This document shows, in pieces, positions 9,759 through 18,665 of a stretch of 64,000 nucleotides of DNA. How positions within the stretch are numbered: the stretch's first letter is position 1; the number at the start of each line of letters is the position of its first letter. This DNA is from Metallococcus carri (GTDB lineage Bacteria; Actinomycetota; Actinomycetes; Actinomycetales; Dermatophilaceae): the NCBI RefSeq assembly GCF_011440275.1, contig NZ_JAAOIV010000013.1, forward strand, positions 1 through 64,000, read 5' to 3'. The notes under the pieces were generated by a model. The model was given only the letters and a program-made list of their open reading frames with translations, was not told the DNA's origin and ran no database searches. The translations under genes and the position numbers were made by a program.

Positions 9759-10511
9759 ATGATGGCGCGCATGGCCGTCACGGTGCCCGTCGTGATCGAT
9801 CGCAGCAGTCCGGTGCCGCTCTACCACCAGCTGGCTGAGCAACTCACTGACGCGATCGAGTCGGGCCTGCTCAAGCCGGGCGACCCCTTCGAGAACGAAC
9901 TCGCCCTCGCCGAGCGACTGTCGCTGTCCCGGCCGACAGTGCGCCGCGCCATCGGCGAACTCGTCCAGCGCGGCCTGCTCGTGCGACGGCGCGGCATCGG
10001 CACGACGGTCGCCAGCGAGGTGATCCACCGCCGCGACGAACTCACCAGCCTGTTCGAGGATCTGGTCCGCAGCGGCCGCACCCCGCGCACCCAGTTGCTC
10101 ACCTTCGACCGCCACGCGCAGGATGCGACGGCGGCGCAGTTCTTCGGGGTGCCGCCGGACACCGAGCTGGTGCACGTCGAGCGGCTGCGGTTCAGCGGCG
10201 AGGTGCCGCTGTCGGTGCTCAACAACTGGCTGCTGCCGGCCACCACCACCTTCGACGAACGCGAGCTGGAGACCCGTGCGCTCTATGACCTGATGCGCGG
10301 TGTCGGCGTGCGGCCGGTGGTCGCCAAGCAGCGCATCGGGGCCCGTCGCCCGACCGGCGCCGAGCGCAAGCTGCTGCGCGTCGGCCGCAGCGAGCCGCTG
10401 CTCACCATGGTCCGCGAGGCCTATGACGACCGCGGCCACCCGGTGGAGTTCGGCGACCACGTCTACCGCGCCGACCAGTACACCTTCGACATCACCGTCC
10501 ACGAGTCCTGA
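9759..10511 (+). CDS. GntR family transcriptional regulator (HutC/UTRA subfamily)
   Basis: A 250-residue regulator. The N-terminal winged helix-turn-helix is clear (PLYHQLAEQLTDAIESG, LKPGDPFENELALAERLSLS, RPTVRRAIGELVQRGLLVRR), followed by a UTRA ligand domain (VERLRFSGEVPLSVLNNWL, LTMVREAYDDRGHPVEFGDH, YRADQYTFDI). Several ATGs are possible (9759, 9762, 9771); the first is given. HutC-type regulators bind a small metabolite and usually control a nearby transport or catabolic operon. Here the flanking genes give no clear target, so the effector is unknown. Confidence 0.93.
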   Translation: MMARMAVTVPVVIDRSSPVPLYHQLAEQLTDAIESGLLKPGDPFENELALAERLSLSRPTVRRAIGELVQRGLLVRRRGIGTTVASEVIHRRDELTSLFEDLVRSGRTPRTQLLTFDRHAQDATAAQFFGVPPDTELVHVERLRFSGEVPLSVLNNWLLPATTTFDERELETRALYDLMRGVGVRPVVAKQRIGARRPTGAERKLLRVGRSEPLLTMVREAYDDRGHPVEFGDHVYRADQYTFDITVHES

Positions 10512-10564
10512 ACTCACTCGTCGGCAGCGGAGGCAGGCTCGCGCGCCCGTGAGAGATTGGGACG

Positions 10565-11929
10565 GTGAGCCCGACGCATCGCTTCCGCACCCACCTTCCC
10601 TATCCGCCGGCGCAGGTGTGGGACTGGTTCGGCCGTCCCGGGGCGTTCCTGCGGCTCGCCCCGCCGTGGCAGACCCTCCAGCCGTATGCCGAAGCCGCGA
10701 ACCTTCGCGACGGACGCGCCGAGCTGCGCGCGCAGGTCGCCGGGCGCACCATCCCCGGCTCGACGTGGGTCGCCCAGCACGATCCGGGCCGCTATCTGCA
10801 GGGGCAGCAGTTCGCCGACCGGTGCGTCTCCGAACCGATGGCGACGATCACCGGATGGGACCACCTGCACCGGTTCGAGGCCGACGCCGAGGGCACGACC
10901 GTCATCGACGAGGTGACGACGCGGCTGCCGCGCCGGATGCTCGAGCCGATCTTCGCCTACCGCCGCACCCAGCTGCTGGGCGATCTCGCGGCGCACGCGA
11001 AGCTGGGGCCGGTCGCGCCGCTGACCGTGGCGATCACGGGGGTGTCAGGTCTGATCGGCAGCGCGCTCGCGGCATACCTCTCGACAGGCGGGCACCGGGT
11101 GATCTCGCTGGCGCGCAAGCCGACCGACCCGGCGCGGCGCAGCTACGAGGAGCGCAACTGGGACCCCGACAGTCCGGCGCGAGACCTGCTCGAGGGCGTG
11201 GACGCGCTCGTCCACCTGGCCGGTGCGTCGATCGCCGGACGCTTCACCGACGAGCACATGGCCACGGTGCGCGACAGCCGGGTCGGCCCCACCAGGGCGC
11301 TCGCCGAGCTCGCCGCGAGCGGCCCGCACCGGCCGAAGGTTTTCGTCAGCGCCTCGGCGATCGGTTACTACGGCGCCGACCACGAGGACGAGTTGCTCAC
11401 CGAGGACAGCCCTGCCGGGGAGGACTTCGTCGCCTCGGTCGTGCGCGAATGGGAGGACGCCGCGCTGAGCGTGGACAACCCGGTGCGCACGGTGCTCGTC
11501 CGCACCGGGATCGTGCAGTCGGCCCGGGGCGGGACGCTCGGGTTGTTGCGCCGGCTGTTCGAGACCGGGCTCGGCGGCCGGCTGGGCGATGGGCGGCAGT
11601 GGATGTCGTGGATCGCTCTGGACGACCTGCTCGATGTCTACCTGCGCGCCATCACCGACGAGTCGCTGCAAGGCCCGGTCAACGGGGTGAGCGCCGAGCC
11701 GGTCCGCAACAGCGAGTTCACCCGCGCACTCGGCTCGGCGCTGCACCGGCCGACGCTGCTGCCGGTGCCGTCCTTCGGACCGAAGCTCGTGCTGGGCTCT
11801 CGTGGCGCCGACGAACTCGCGCTCGCCAGCCAGCGGGTCAGCCCCTCGGTGTTGCTGCAGAGCGGGCACACCTTCCGGTGGCCGACCATCGAGCGCGCGC
11901 TCGCCCACGAGGTCGGCCGCGACCGCTAG
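10565..11929 (+). CDS. TIGR01777 family epimerase with N-terminal SRPBCC domain
   Basis: A 454-residue two-domain protein. Residues 1-150 form a START/SRPBCC-like domain (HRFRTHLPYPPAQVWDWF, GWDHLHRFEADAEGTTVIDE). Residues 160-454 are an extended short-chain dehydrogenase with the nucleotide motif GVSGLIGSAL and the TIGR01777 blocks LVHLAGASIAGRF, FVSASAIGYYG and VRTGIVQSARGG, ending in the C-terminal FRWPTIERAL. This fused architecture is standard in actinobacteria; the E. coli YfcH type lacks the first domain. The start is GTG 10565. Its stop codon overlaps the stop of the convergent OmpA-like gene by 4 nt (CTAG). The reaction is not established for the family. Confidence 0.9.
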   Translation: MSPTHRFRTHLPYPPAQVWDWFGRPGAFLRLAPPWQTLQPYAEAANLRDGRAELRAQVAGRTIPGSTWVAQHDPGRYLQGQQFADRCVSEPMATITGWDHLHRFEADAEGTTVIDEVTTRLPRRMLEPIFAYRRTQLLGDLAAHAKLGPVAPLTVAITGVSGLIGSALAAYLSTGGHRVISLARKPTDPARRSYEERNWDPDSPARDLLEGVDALVHLAGASIAGRFTDEHMATVRDSRVGPTRALAELAASGPHRPKVFVSASAIGYYGADHEDELLTEDSPAGEDFVASVVREWEDAALSVDNPVRTVLVRTGIVQSARGGTLGLLRRLFETGLGGRLGDGRQWMSWIALDDLLDVYLRAITDESLQGPVNGVSAEPVRNSEFTRALGSALHRPTLLPVPSFGPKLVLGSRGADELALASQRVSPSVLLQSGHTFRWPTIERALAHEVGRDR

Positions 11930-12972
11930 TTGTCGTAGGTGATGGTGACCCGGCGGTTCTTGGCGCGGCCCTCGGGGTTGTCCGAGCCGTCCGGTGTGAC
12001 GTTCGGCGCCACCGGCTGGGTCTGACCGGCCGAGGACACTTCCAGCTTCACGCCGGGGATGAGCCGCTTCAGCTCGTCCGCGACGGCCTGGGCGCGCTGC
12101 TTGCCGAGCTGCAGGTTGCGCGCCGGCGTGCCCTTGCTGTCGGTGTGGCCGACGATCTTCAGGGTCTTGCCCTTGGACGACTCGCGGATCGTCTCGGCCG
12201 CCGACTTCACCGCCGCCTTGCCGGCCGGAGTCAGGCTCGAGCTGTCGAAGTCGAAGAGCACGTCGTCGAACAGGTCGAGCGCGGTCGTGTTGCCGACATT
12301 GCAGACCGTGTAGCGCCCGGCGAGTTTCGCGCCCGGCCCCGGATTGCCGATCGAGGTTTTCTTGCCGTCCTTGTCGATATAGAAGGCACCGGACCGGGCG
12401 GCCGGGCCCTTGCTGCCGTCCGACCCGACGAACTGCAACCCCTGGGCGTTGGCGCACGCCGTCGAACCGTCCTTGGCCACCACGATGACGCCGGTCTTGT
12501 CGATGATCGTGCCCGCACCATTCGCGTCGACCACCGAGGCGCCGCTTTGCCCCTTGCCCTGCCAGCTGGCCCGGCCGCCCTTCAGCGTGAGCGTGCCGCG
12601 CGGCGAGGTGTAGGTGCCTTGCTTCGGGTCGCTGATCTCGGCGCCGGTGTCCACGACATACCGGACTCCGTTGGTGTAGACGAAGGTGACCTTCGACCCC
12701 TCGACGAGATATCCGCCCCTCATCGTCAGGGTGCCGGCAGCGTCGGGGCTGGTCGGTGCGGAGCTCGACGAGCTCGAGGGGCTTGAGGGGCTGGAACTCG
12801 ACGAACCCGGACTCGGCGTTGCCGAGGGCGACGAGCTTGTCGCGGTGCTCGGGCTGGCCGGCGGATTGGCATCCGAGCTGGGCCCGGTGACGGTGCCGTC
12901 CTGGCAGCCGGTGAGTGCGAGCGCGGCGATCGCCGCGGCCGCCGCGCTGGCCGTGCGGATGGTATGACGCAT
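11926..12972 (-). CDS. OmpA-family lipoprotein
   Basis: A 348-residue exported lipoprotein. ATG 12972 has GGGGAGA 4 nt upstream and begins a signal peptide ending in the lipobox ALTGC. A low-complexity Ser/Pro linker (residues about 35-70) follows, probably spanning the wall. The middle repeats GGYLVEGSKVTFVYTNGVR-like strands. The C-terminal 120 residues are an OmpA/MotB peptidoglycan-binding domain: DVLFDFDSSSLTPAGKAAV, LKIVGHTDSKGTPARNLQLG, KQRAQAVADELK and RAKNRRVTITY. It would anchor the membrane to peptidoglycan. It is convergent with the TIGR01777 gene, with overlapping stop codons. Confidence 0.88.
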   Translation of the reverse strand: MRHTIRTASAAAAAIAALALTGCQDGTVTGPSSDANPPASPSTATSSSPSATPSPGSSSSSPSSPSSSSSSAPTSPDAAGTLTMRGGYLVEGSKVTFVYTNGVRYVVDTGAEISDPKQGTYTSPRGTLTLKGGRASWQGKGQSGASVVDANGAGTIIDKTGVIVVAKDGSTACANAQGLQFVGSDGSKGPAARSGAFYIDKDGKKTSIGNPGPGAKLAGRYTVCNVGNTTALDLFDDVLFDFDSSSLTPAGKAAVKSAAETIRESSKGKTLKIVGHTDSKGTPARNLQLGKQRAQAVADELKRLIPGVKLEVSSAGQTQPVAPNVTPDGSDNPEGRAKNRRVTITYDN

Positions 12973-13135
12973 GATTCTCCCCTGATCGTCGCGGCGCTGC
13001 CGACACGGCGCCCTGGGCCTCAGACGCACAGCGGTGCGACGCGGTTCCGCCCCGGGTCGGCGAGCGCACGCCCGCACTCACCCGGGAGCGGGGCGGGCGC
13101 CATACGCTGGATCGACGCGACCCAAGGAGCAAAAG

Positions 13136-13678
13136 TTGTCGAGCACGACCTTCATGGCCTACCGCGCGGCGCCGGACGGGCCGGCTCGCGGCGGGATCGT
13201 GCTGTTGCCCGGAGACGAGGCGATCGCCGACCGGCTCGCGGCGGAGGGATATGTCGTGCTCGCACCGCAGGGTGACCAGGCCGCCTCCGGGCTGCGGCGG
13301 CTGGTCGACGCGCTCGCCGCCGATCGCGGGGTCGACGGCCGGATCGCCGTGCTCGGCTCCGGGCCCGAAGGCGACGCCGGGTATGCGCTCGCCACCGACC
13401 GGCGGGTGCGGCTGGTGGTGAGTTTTGACACCGACCCCGGAGATGTCGACGAGGTCGCCGACATTCGCGCCAATGTCGCGGCCTTCTTCGCCGCCGACTC
13501 ACCGACCGTGGCGGTGCTGCCCGAACTGCGCGCCGCCATGCGCCGGGCCGGCGTCCGGTTCACCGCTCGCGTCTATCCCGATGTCACGGCGAGCTTCTTC
13601 GGTGACCCGGCCTCCGACGGCGTCGCCGACGACTCCTGGCACCGTTCGCTCGCGCTGCTCGCCGCCAACCTGGCATGA
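13136..13678 (+). CDS. Dienelactone hydrolase-like protein lacking the usual nucleophile
   Basis: A 180-residue protein that follows the dienelactone hydrolase fold (ADRLAAEGYVVLAPQ after strand 1, then VDGRIAVLG). At the nucleophile elbow the family has G-x-C-x-G-G or G-x-S-x-G, but here it reads GSGPEGDAG, with no Cys or Ser at the expected place, and no clear acid or His partner was found. It may be inactive or a binding protein. TTG 13136 is chosen because AAGGAG lies 6 nt upstream. It overlaps the next acetyltransferase gene at ATGA, so the two are translated together. Confidence 0.7.
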   Translation: MSSTTFMAYRAAPDGPARGGIVLLPGDEAIADRLAAEGYVVLAPQGDQAASGLRRLVDALAADRGVDGRIAVLGSGPEGDAGYALATDRRVRLVVSFDTDPGDVDEVADIRANVAAFFAADSPTVAVLPELRAAMRRAGVRFTARVYPDVTASFFGDPASDGVADDSWHRSLALLAANLA

Positions 13679-14229
13679 GGGTCCTCACCACCACGCTGGA
13701 GATGACCGATCCGGCGCAGCAGCGACCGGCTCGCCCGCTGCCCGCCGGTGTCCGGATCGAGGAGGCGACCGCGGTCACCCCCGAGTTCGCGCGATTCCTG
13801 TATGCCGTGGTGGGCGGCCCCTGGACCTGGGTCGACCGGCTCACCTGGTCGCGTGAGCAGTGGGCGGGCGAACTGGCCGCGCCCGGCACCCGGTTCTTCG
13901 TCGCGTATGCCGAGGGTGTGCCCGCCGGCTATGTCGAGCTCACCGCCGGGCCGGGGGAGGACGAGGTGGAGATCCGATACTTCGGGCTGGCCGAACAGTT
14001 CATCGGGCGCGGGGTCGGCGGAGCGTTGCTCGCGCACGGGATCGCGGCCGCGTGGTCGGCGCCAGGGGTGCGGCGGGTGTGGGTGCACACCTGTTCCCTC
14101 GACGGGCCGGCGGCCTTGCCCAACTACGAGGCGCGCGGGCTGCGGGTGGTGTCGGCGGTGGAGAGCGATGAGCCGGTGCCGGACGCGCCACTCGGCGCCT
14201 GGCAGTCCACCACCGGTCTGCCCCGCTAG
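13675..14229 (+). CDS. GNAT family N-acetyltransferase
   Basis: A 184-residue acetyl-CoA dependent acyltransferase. The acetyl-CoA loop is FIGRGVGGALLAHG (Q/R-x-x-G-x-G/A), preceded by the strand GYVELTAGPGEDEVEIRYFGL and followed by VRRVWVHTCSLDGPAALPNYEARG, a common C-terminal block of this subfamily. The ATG overlaps the stop of the preceding hydrolase-like gene (ATGA). The acceptor substrate is unknown. Confidence 0.9.
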   Translation: MRVLTTTLEMTDPAQQRPARPLPAGVRIEEATAVTPEFARFLYAVVGGPWTWVDRLTWSREQWAGELAAPGTRFFVAYAEGVPAGYVELTAGPGEDEVEIRYFGLAEQFIGRGVGGALLAHGIAAAWSAPGVRRVWVHTCSLDGPAALPNYEARGLRVVSAVESDEPVPDAPLGAWQSTTGLPR

Positions 14230-14288
14230 CAGGGGCGGGAGCGCGGTCGGTCCCGGCGTGCGAGGTTCTGCCCGGCGCCCGGAAATCC

Positions 14289-14455
14289 CGACATGATGGC
14301 GACTTTTGGTGGCTCGGGGCCGTCATACCGCGGGTTGGGGTCGCCGATCCGGACATAATGGCGACTTTTGGTGGCGTGGGTCCGGCATACCGCGGGTTGG
14401 GGTCGCCGATCCGGACATAATGGCGACTTTTGGTGGCGTGGGTCCGGCATGCGGC
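14289..14455. repeat. Tandem array, 62-bp unit, about 2.7 copies
   Basis: Direct repeats begin near 14290, 14352 and 14414 in the 242-bp convergent gap. The core of each is ACATAATGGCGACTTTTGG followed by TGGCGTGGGTCCGGCATACC and GCGGGTTGGGGTCGCCGATCC. The 16-bp core ATGGCGACTTTTGGTG matches the core of the 3.8-kb array on the opposite strand, although the spacer sequence and period differ. No gene is supported here. Confidence 0.9.
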
Positions 14456-14471
14456 GGCGCGGAGCCCCGGG

Positions 14472-15032
14472 CTACCCGCGCAGCAGGGCGTCGATGCGCT
14501 CGATGGTGAGGGCGGTGGCGTCCGCATCCCCGTCGGGGCCGTCGGTGTCGGTGAACAGGTGGCCCTTGCCCGGCACGACGAAATCGCTGAACGACGCACC
14601 CTCCGCCTCGACCGCAGCACGCAGCGCGGCGACATCCTCCTCTTCGATCCAGTGGTCCTGCGCGTAGCGGTGCACCTGCACCGGCTGGCCCGGCCACCGA
14701 CTGTGCGGCGCGGCCACCGAATGCATCAGGATCACCCCGGCGGCCTGCGGTCGCGTGCCGGAGAGCGTCTGCGCGAAGGCCGCACCGAGCGAGAATCCGG
14801 CGAGCGCCGCGCCGTCGTCGAGTCGTTCGACGGTCGGCAGGATGCGCTTGAACAACTCCCGCGCGCCGGTGCGGTCGCGGTAGTCGATGCCGGCCTCCTC
14901 GTCGGCGAACACCTGACCCTCGTAGTAGTCGGGCACCACGACGTCGTGGCCGCGGGCCTCAAGCGCCTCGGCGAAGGAGGTCACGGCCGGGCGCAGGCCG
15001 AGTGCGGAGTGCAACAGCAGGATCTGGCTCAT
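14472..15032 (-). CDS. Dienelactone hydrolase family protein
   Basis: A 186-residue alpha/beta hydrolase. The N-terminus ILLLHSALGLRPAV is followed by ALEARGHDVVVPDYYEGQVF (DLH-like cap region), the nucleophile elbow GFSLGAA (S81), a strand VILMHSVAAP, an acid in AQDHWIEEEDV and a His in PGKGHLFTD. This arrangement fits a Ser-dependent member of the dienelactone hydrolase family with no signal peptide. It follows pfkA by 24 bp on the same strand, so it may share its transcript. The substrate is unknown. Confidence 0.87.
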   Translation of the reverse strand: MSQILLLHSALGLRPAVTSFAEALEARGHDVVVPDYYEGQVFADEEAGIDYRDRTGARELFKRILPTVERLDDGAALAGFSLGAAFAQTLSGTRPQAAGVILMHSVAAPHSRWPGQPVQVHRYAQDHWIEEEDVAALRAAVEAEGASFSDFVVPGKGHLFTDTDGPDGDADATALTIERIDALLRG

Positions 15033-15056
15033 ATCCGGCCAACCTACCGGCCGGCG

Positions 15057-16094
15057 TCAGCCGAAGAGGACCGCCGCCTCATCCCAGCGATGCCGCGGCA
15101 CGACCTTGAGCTCGGTGGTCGCCGACCGCAGGTCGACGGTCTCGATGTCGATGCCGCGCAGGCTCACCATCGTGCCCCACTTGCGCTCGACCACGGCGTC
15201 GATCGCCGCCGCGCCGAACCGAGTCGCGAGCACCCGGTCGTATGACGTGGGCACCCCGCCGCGCTGCAGGTGACCCAGGGTGGCGACGCGGGTCTCGATG
15301 CCGGTGCGCTCCTCGATGAGTGGACCGAGCGCCTCACCGACGCCCCCGAGCCGCGGCCGGCCGAAACCGTCGACCGCATCGCGGGCGATGATGTCGCCGT
15401 CCTCCAAGGTGAACCCCTCGGCGACGACGACCAGGGGCGCGCGGCCTCGGTCACGGGCGCTCTCCACCCACTCACAGACCTGGTCCAAGGTGACCGGCAC
15501 CTCGGGCACGAGCACCGCGTGCGCGCCGCCGGCGAGCCCGGCGTGCAACGCGATCCAGCCGACGTGGCGGCCCATCACCTCGACCACCATGCACCGGTGG
15601 TGGGACTCGGCGGTGGTGCGCAGCCGGTCCACCGACTCGGTCGCGATCGACACCGCGGTGTCGAAACCGAAGGTGTAGTCGGTGGCCGACAGGTCGTTGT
15701 CGATCGTCTTGGGCACGCCGACGATCGGCACGCCCTCGTCATACAGCATCCGCGCGACGGTGAGCGTGCCCTCGCCGCCGATGGCGATGATGGCGTCCAT
15801 CGCGTGGGCCGCCATCACCTCCTTGACCCGCTCGGCGCCCCCCGCGTCACCGCGGAAGGGGCTGACCCGCGAGGTGCCGAGGATCGTGCCGCCCTGCCGG
15901 GACAGGCCGCGGACTTCGTGCCGCGGCAGCGGTATGACGTCGTCCTCCACCAGCCCGCGCCAGCCGTCGCGGATGCCGAGGAAGGTCTGGCCGTGGATCC
16001 GGTCGCCCTTCATCACGGCTCCGCGGATCACAGCGTTGAGGCCGGGACAGTCGCCGCCGGCGGTGAGGATGCCGATATTCACGGGCGAAAGCAT
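15057..16094 (-). CDS. pfkA: 6-phosphofructokinase
   Basis: A 345-residue PfkA family kinase that phosphorylates fructose 6-phosphate at the committed step of glycolysis. Motifs: GILTAGGDCPGLNAVIRG, IGGEGTLTVA, VPKTIDNDLSATDYTFGFDTA (catalytic TIDND loop), MGRHVGWIALHAGLA and LGHLQRGGVPTSYDR. The start is ATG 16094; the longer upstream frame has no family similarity. From memory of the family, Gly in GGEGT with Lys in PKTIDND is found in actinobacterial ATP-using enzymes, while Asp at the first site marks PPi-dependent ones, so ATP is the likely donor. It is divergent from the Nudix gene. Confidence 0.95.
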   Translation of the reverse strand: MLSPVNIGILTAGGDCPGLNAVIRGAVMKGDRIHGQTFLGIRDGWRGLVEDDVIPLPRHEVRGLSRQGGTILGTSRVSPFRGDAGGAERVKEVMAAHAMDAIIAIGGEGTLTVARMLYDEGVPIVGVPKTIDNDLSATDYTFGFDTAVSIATESVDRLRTTAESHHRCMVVEVMGRHVGWIALHAGLAGGAHAVLVPEVPVTLDQVCEWVESARDRGRAPLVVVAEGFTLEDGDIIARDAVDGFGRPRLGGVGEALGPLIEERTGIETRVATLGHLQRGGVPTSYDRVLATRFGAAAIDAVVERKWGTMVSLRGIDIETVDLRSATTELKVVPRHRWDEAAVLFG

Positions 16095-16162
16095 CCCTGC
16101 TACTCCCGCGTCACCCAAGCGGCTGCCCGCGGACTGGGCGCCGGTGTGCCAGGCTCGCAGCC

Positions 16163-16645
16163 ATGACTGTGCCCGCCAAGCTGCTCTGTCTCGCGTTGGT
16201 GATCGACCGCCAGGGCGGGCGAATCCTGTTGGGGCACAAGCTTCGTGGCATCGGGATGGGCAAGATCGTCGGGCTCGGCGGACATCTCGAGCCGGGCGAA
16301 ACAGCCCGGGCGGCCGCGGCCCGCGAACTGGAGGAGGAGTCCGGTCTGGTCGTGCCCGAAGCCGCACTGGTCGAGGTCGCCCGAGTGTGGTTCGACTTCG
16401 CCAGCCCGGACTGGCCGCCCTTCGACGTCGCCGTCTTCACTGCCGACACCTGGACCGGCGAGATCCGCGACTGCGACGAGATCGAACCTGCGTGGTATCG
16501 GCTCGACGCGCTGCCCTGGGAGCGGATGTGGGATGACAACCGCATCTGGTTGCCGCACGTGCTGCGCGGCGAGGCGGTCGACACCCGGATCGGCTACGAC
16601 CTGAGCGGAGAGCGCGTCGTCTCGGTGCAGCTCACCGTGCGGTGA
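16163..16645 (+). CDS. MTH1-like Nudix hydrolase (oxidised purine nucleotide diphosphatase)
   Basis: A 160-residue Nudix protein with a perfect Nudix box at residues 40-62 (GHLEPGETARAAAARELEEE and SGL). The regions before and after resemble eukaryotic MTH1 more than E. coli MutT: LLCLALVID, ILLGHKLRGIGMGKIVGLGG, and later WPPFDVAVFTADTW and RMWDDNRIWLPHVL, which in MTH1 form the base-recognition pocket with paired acidic residues (WxxD). It likely cleanses the nucleotide pool of 8-oxo-dGTP and 2-hydroxy-dATP. It is divergent from pfkA, 68 bp away. Confidence 0.9.
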   Translation: MTVPAKLLCLALVIDRQGGRILLGHKLRGIGMGKIVGLGGHLEPGETARAAAARELEEESGLVVPEAALVEVARVWFDFASPDWPPFDVAVFTADTWTGEIRDCDEIEPAWYRLDALPWERMWDDNRIWLPHVLRGEAVDTRIGYDLSGERVVSVQLTVR

Positions 16646-16732
16646 GGTTCCTGCGAAACCCGAGGCACACCGGCATACCCGCAGGTAACCTCGCCTGAAG
16701 ATGATCTCGGGCCAGTGCAGGGAGTGATGCAG

Positions 16733-17548
16733 ATGTCGACGATCAGCTACAGCCGCAAGGGCAGCGGGCAGCCGGTGGTGCTCATCCACGGGATCGGCCA
16801 TCGCCGGCAGGCGTGGCAGCGCGTCCCCGACATGCTCGCGCAGCGGTATGACGTGATCGCGATCGACCTGCCCGGCTTCGGTGAGTCGCCGATGCCGCAG
16901 AAGCCGGCGAACACTTCGGTGCGCAGCTATGTCGAGCAGGTCGAGGACTTCATCCGGTCGCTCGACCTGCCCACCCGACCGCATGTCGTCGGCAACTCCC
17001 TCGGCGGCATGATCGCGCTTGAGCTCGCCACGCGCGACCAGGTGGCCTCGGCGGTGGCCCTGTCACCGGCGGGGTTCTGGAACGCCCTCGAGCTGTGGGG
17101 TGTCACCGGCCCCAACCTGATCGCGCTGAAGGCGTCGACCTATGCGCCCGGGCCGGTGCTCAAACTCTTCGCCGACAAGCCGGCGCTACGCAAGCTGTCG
17201 ATGCGCAGCCTCTATGTCCACCCCGAGTGGCTGTCGCCGGAGGACGCCCTCGGCGACACCCTCAACCTGCGCAACTCCAAGGGCTTCTGGCCGACCTTCT
17301 TCCGGGCAATCCCGTTGCAGTACAACGCAACTCCCAAGGTGCCGACCGCGATCGGCTGGGGCGAGAAGGACCGCCTGCTGCTGCCGCGGCAGGCCCGTCG
17401 GGCCCAGGAGCGACTCGGTGCACCGGTGCCGGTGCGGATGCTGCCGGGCTGCGGTCACGTGCCGATGCTCGACGACCCGCAGGCCGTGGTCGACCTCGTG
17501 GAGGAGACCATCGCCCGCGCCGAGACGCCGGCGGTCGCTGCGGTCTGA
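16733..17548 (+). CDS. Alpha/beta fold hydrolase
   Basis: A 271-residue hydrolase with all three catalytic elements: oxyanion region VVLIHGIGHRR, nucleophile elbow GNSLGG (S89), acid in GWGEKDRLLLP and His in GCGHVPMLDDP. ATG 16733 is chosen because GGGAG is 8 nt upstream; GTG 16715 would be a longer alternative. No signal peptide is seen. Members of this group include haloalkane dehalogenase-like and esterase enzymes; the cap (about 125-200) is too variable to predict a substrate. Confidence 0.88.
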   Translation: MSTISYSRKGSGQPVVLIHGIGHRRQAWQRVPDMLAQRYDVIAIDLPGFGESPMPQKPANTSVRSYVEQVEDFIRSLDLPTRPHVVGNSLGGMIALELATRDQVASAVALSPAGFWNALELWGVTGPNLIALKASTYAPGPVLKLFADKPALRKLSMRSLYVHPEWLSPEDALGDTLNLRNSKGFWPTFFRAIPLQYNATPKVPTAIGWGEKDRLLLPRQARRAQERLGAPVPVRMLPGCGHVPMLDDPQAVVDLVEETIARAETPAVAAV

Positions 17549-17609
17549 GGGTGGCGTCGGCCTCCGCTGGCGTTAGCGCAGTGAGCGCAGTTGGCGCCGT
17601 CAGCGCCCG

Positions 17610-18380
17610 TCAGCGTAGGAAGTCGGCCGCGAGGCCCGGCCAGGCCGCCAGGTCGTCCGGATCGGAGGCCAGCTTCAGGTGGGCGTCCGGGATCAGGTCG
17701 GCGAGGCGCTCGGCGGTGGACAGCGGGTGGCCGGGATCACCGACCCACGCCAGGATGAGCGTCGGCTGCGGCAGGCCGGCGAGCGCGTGCGGCTCGGGCA
17801 GATCCGAGCGGCCGGCACCGCGCAGGATCGACGGCCACAGCTGCTCGTCAAGGTCGGGATCGGGAAAACCGTTGTCTCCCAACGCTGGTGGCGACTCCTC
17901 TTGCGGCTGCATCGCCCGGAAGCGCTCGGCGCCATACTGCTCCAGCAGCCGTGCACCCTGCTCGTATGCCGCCGTCTGCTCGGCCCGCGTGGACCAGGCG
18001 GTCGGCGGGATCACCAGCACCAGCCGGCCGAACCGCTGCGGCGCCCGCACCGCCGCATGCAAGATCGTGGCGCACCCCATCGAGGCACCGATCGCAGCCA
18101 CCGGCTCGGCCGGACTCACGGCATCGGCCACCGCGAGCAGGTCACCGGCCAGCGCGGACCACTGCCAGTCGTCCGGCTCCGGCCGGCCGGTGGAGCGGCC
18201 GTGGCCGCGGGCGTCATACGTCACGACCCGGTGCGTGGCCCGCAAGGCGGACGTCCAGTCGAAGCCGATCGCCCGGTCCGATGCGCGACTGGAGGTGAGG
18301 CCATGCAGCGCGATCACCGCGGGTCCTTCGCCCTCGATCGTGGCATCGAGGCGGGCGCCGGGCACATCGATGGTCGTCAT
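17610..18380 (-). CDS. Alpha/beta fold hydrolase
   Basis: A 256-residue hydrolase: VIALHGLTSSRASD, RVVTYDARGHGRS, nucleophile elbow GASMGC (S100) and a strand LVLVIPPTAW. It resembles 3-oxoadipate enol-lactonase-like and BioH-like hydrolases of actinobacteria. The acid may be in AWVGDPGHPLS; the C-terminal His is not obvious beyond that motif, so catalysis is inferred. It is convergent with the previous hydrolase gene (61-bp gap) and divergent from the Mn riboswitch and antiporter. Confidence 0.83.
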   Translation of the reverse strand: MTTIDVPGARLDATIEGEGPAVIALHGLTSSRASDRAIGFDWTSALRATHRVVTYDARGHGRSTGRPEPDDWQWSALAGDLLAVADAVSPAEPVAAIGASMGCATILHAAVRAPQRFGRLVLVIPPTAWSTRAEQTAAYEQGARLLEQYGAERFRAMQPQEESPPALGDNGFPDPDLDEQLWPSILRGAGRSDLPEPHALAGLPQPTLILAWVGDPGHPLSTAERLADLIPDAHLKLASDPDDLAAWPGLAADFLR

Positions 18381-18479
18381 GGGCCCACCTTGGCATCGTC
18401 ACGGCGCGGCGATGCGTCGACCCGGTGTGCCGCAGATCACCTTTGCCGCCAGGACACCTACGGCTACCATCGTCGCCGT

Positions 18480-18640
18480 ACATGAAGGGGAGTAGCCCTC
18501 CTCCTTGGCCAGCCCGTCGACATACTGGACCGCCCATGCGGCCCCGGCGGCTGGGCCCGCGGCGCGATCGCGGGTGGGCGAGACCTTCGACCGGTCAGAC
18601 AACTGTCTGTCGCGGGTCGAAGTCGTCCTCGCCTTCTTCT
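18480..18640 (+). promoter_or_regulatory. yybP-ykoY (manganese) riboswitch
   Basis: The leader of the cation antiporter gene carries the class hallmarks in order: AAGGGGAGTAGCCC at 18485, the second conserved loop CGTCGACATACTGG near 18512, a GC-rich variable arm, then GGGCGAGACCTTCGACC near 18576 pairing with GGTCGAAGTC near 18617. The AGTAGC and CGACATAC elements are the parts that bind Mn2+ in characterised examples. From established knowledge, this class turns on Mn exporters when Mn is high. There is no obvious terminator with a U-tract, so control may be at translation. The match was made by eye. Confidence 0.85.
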
Positions 18641-18665
18641 CGTGGCAGCACGAGAGGACTTCCCC

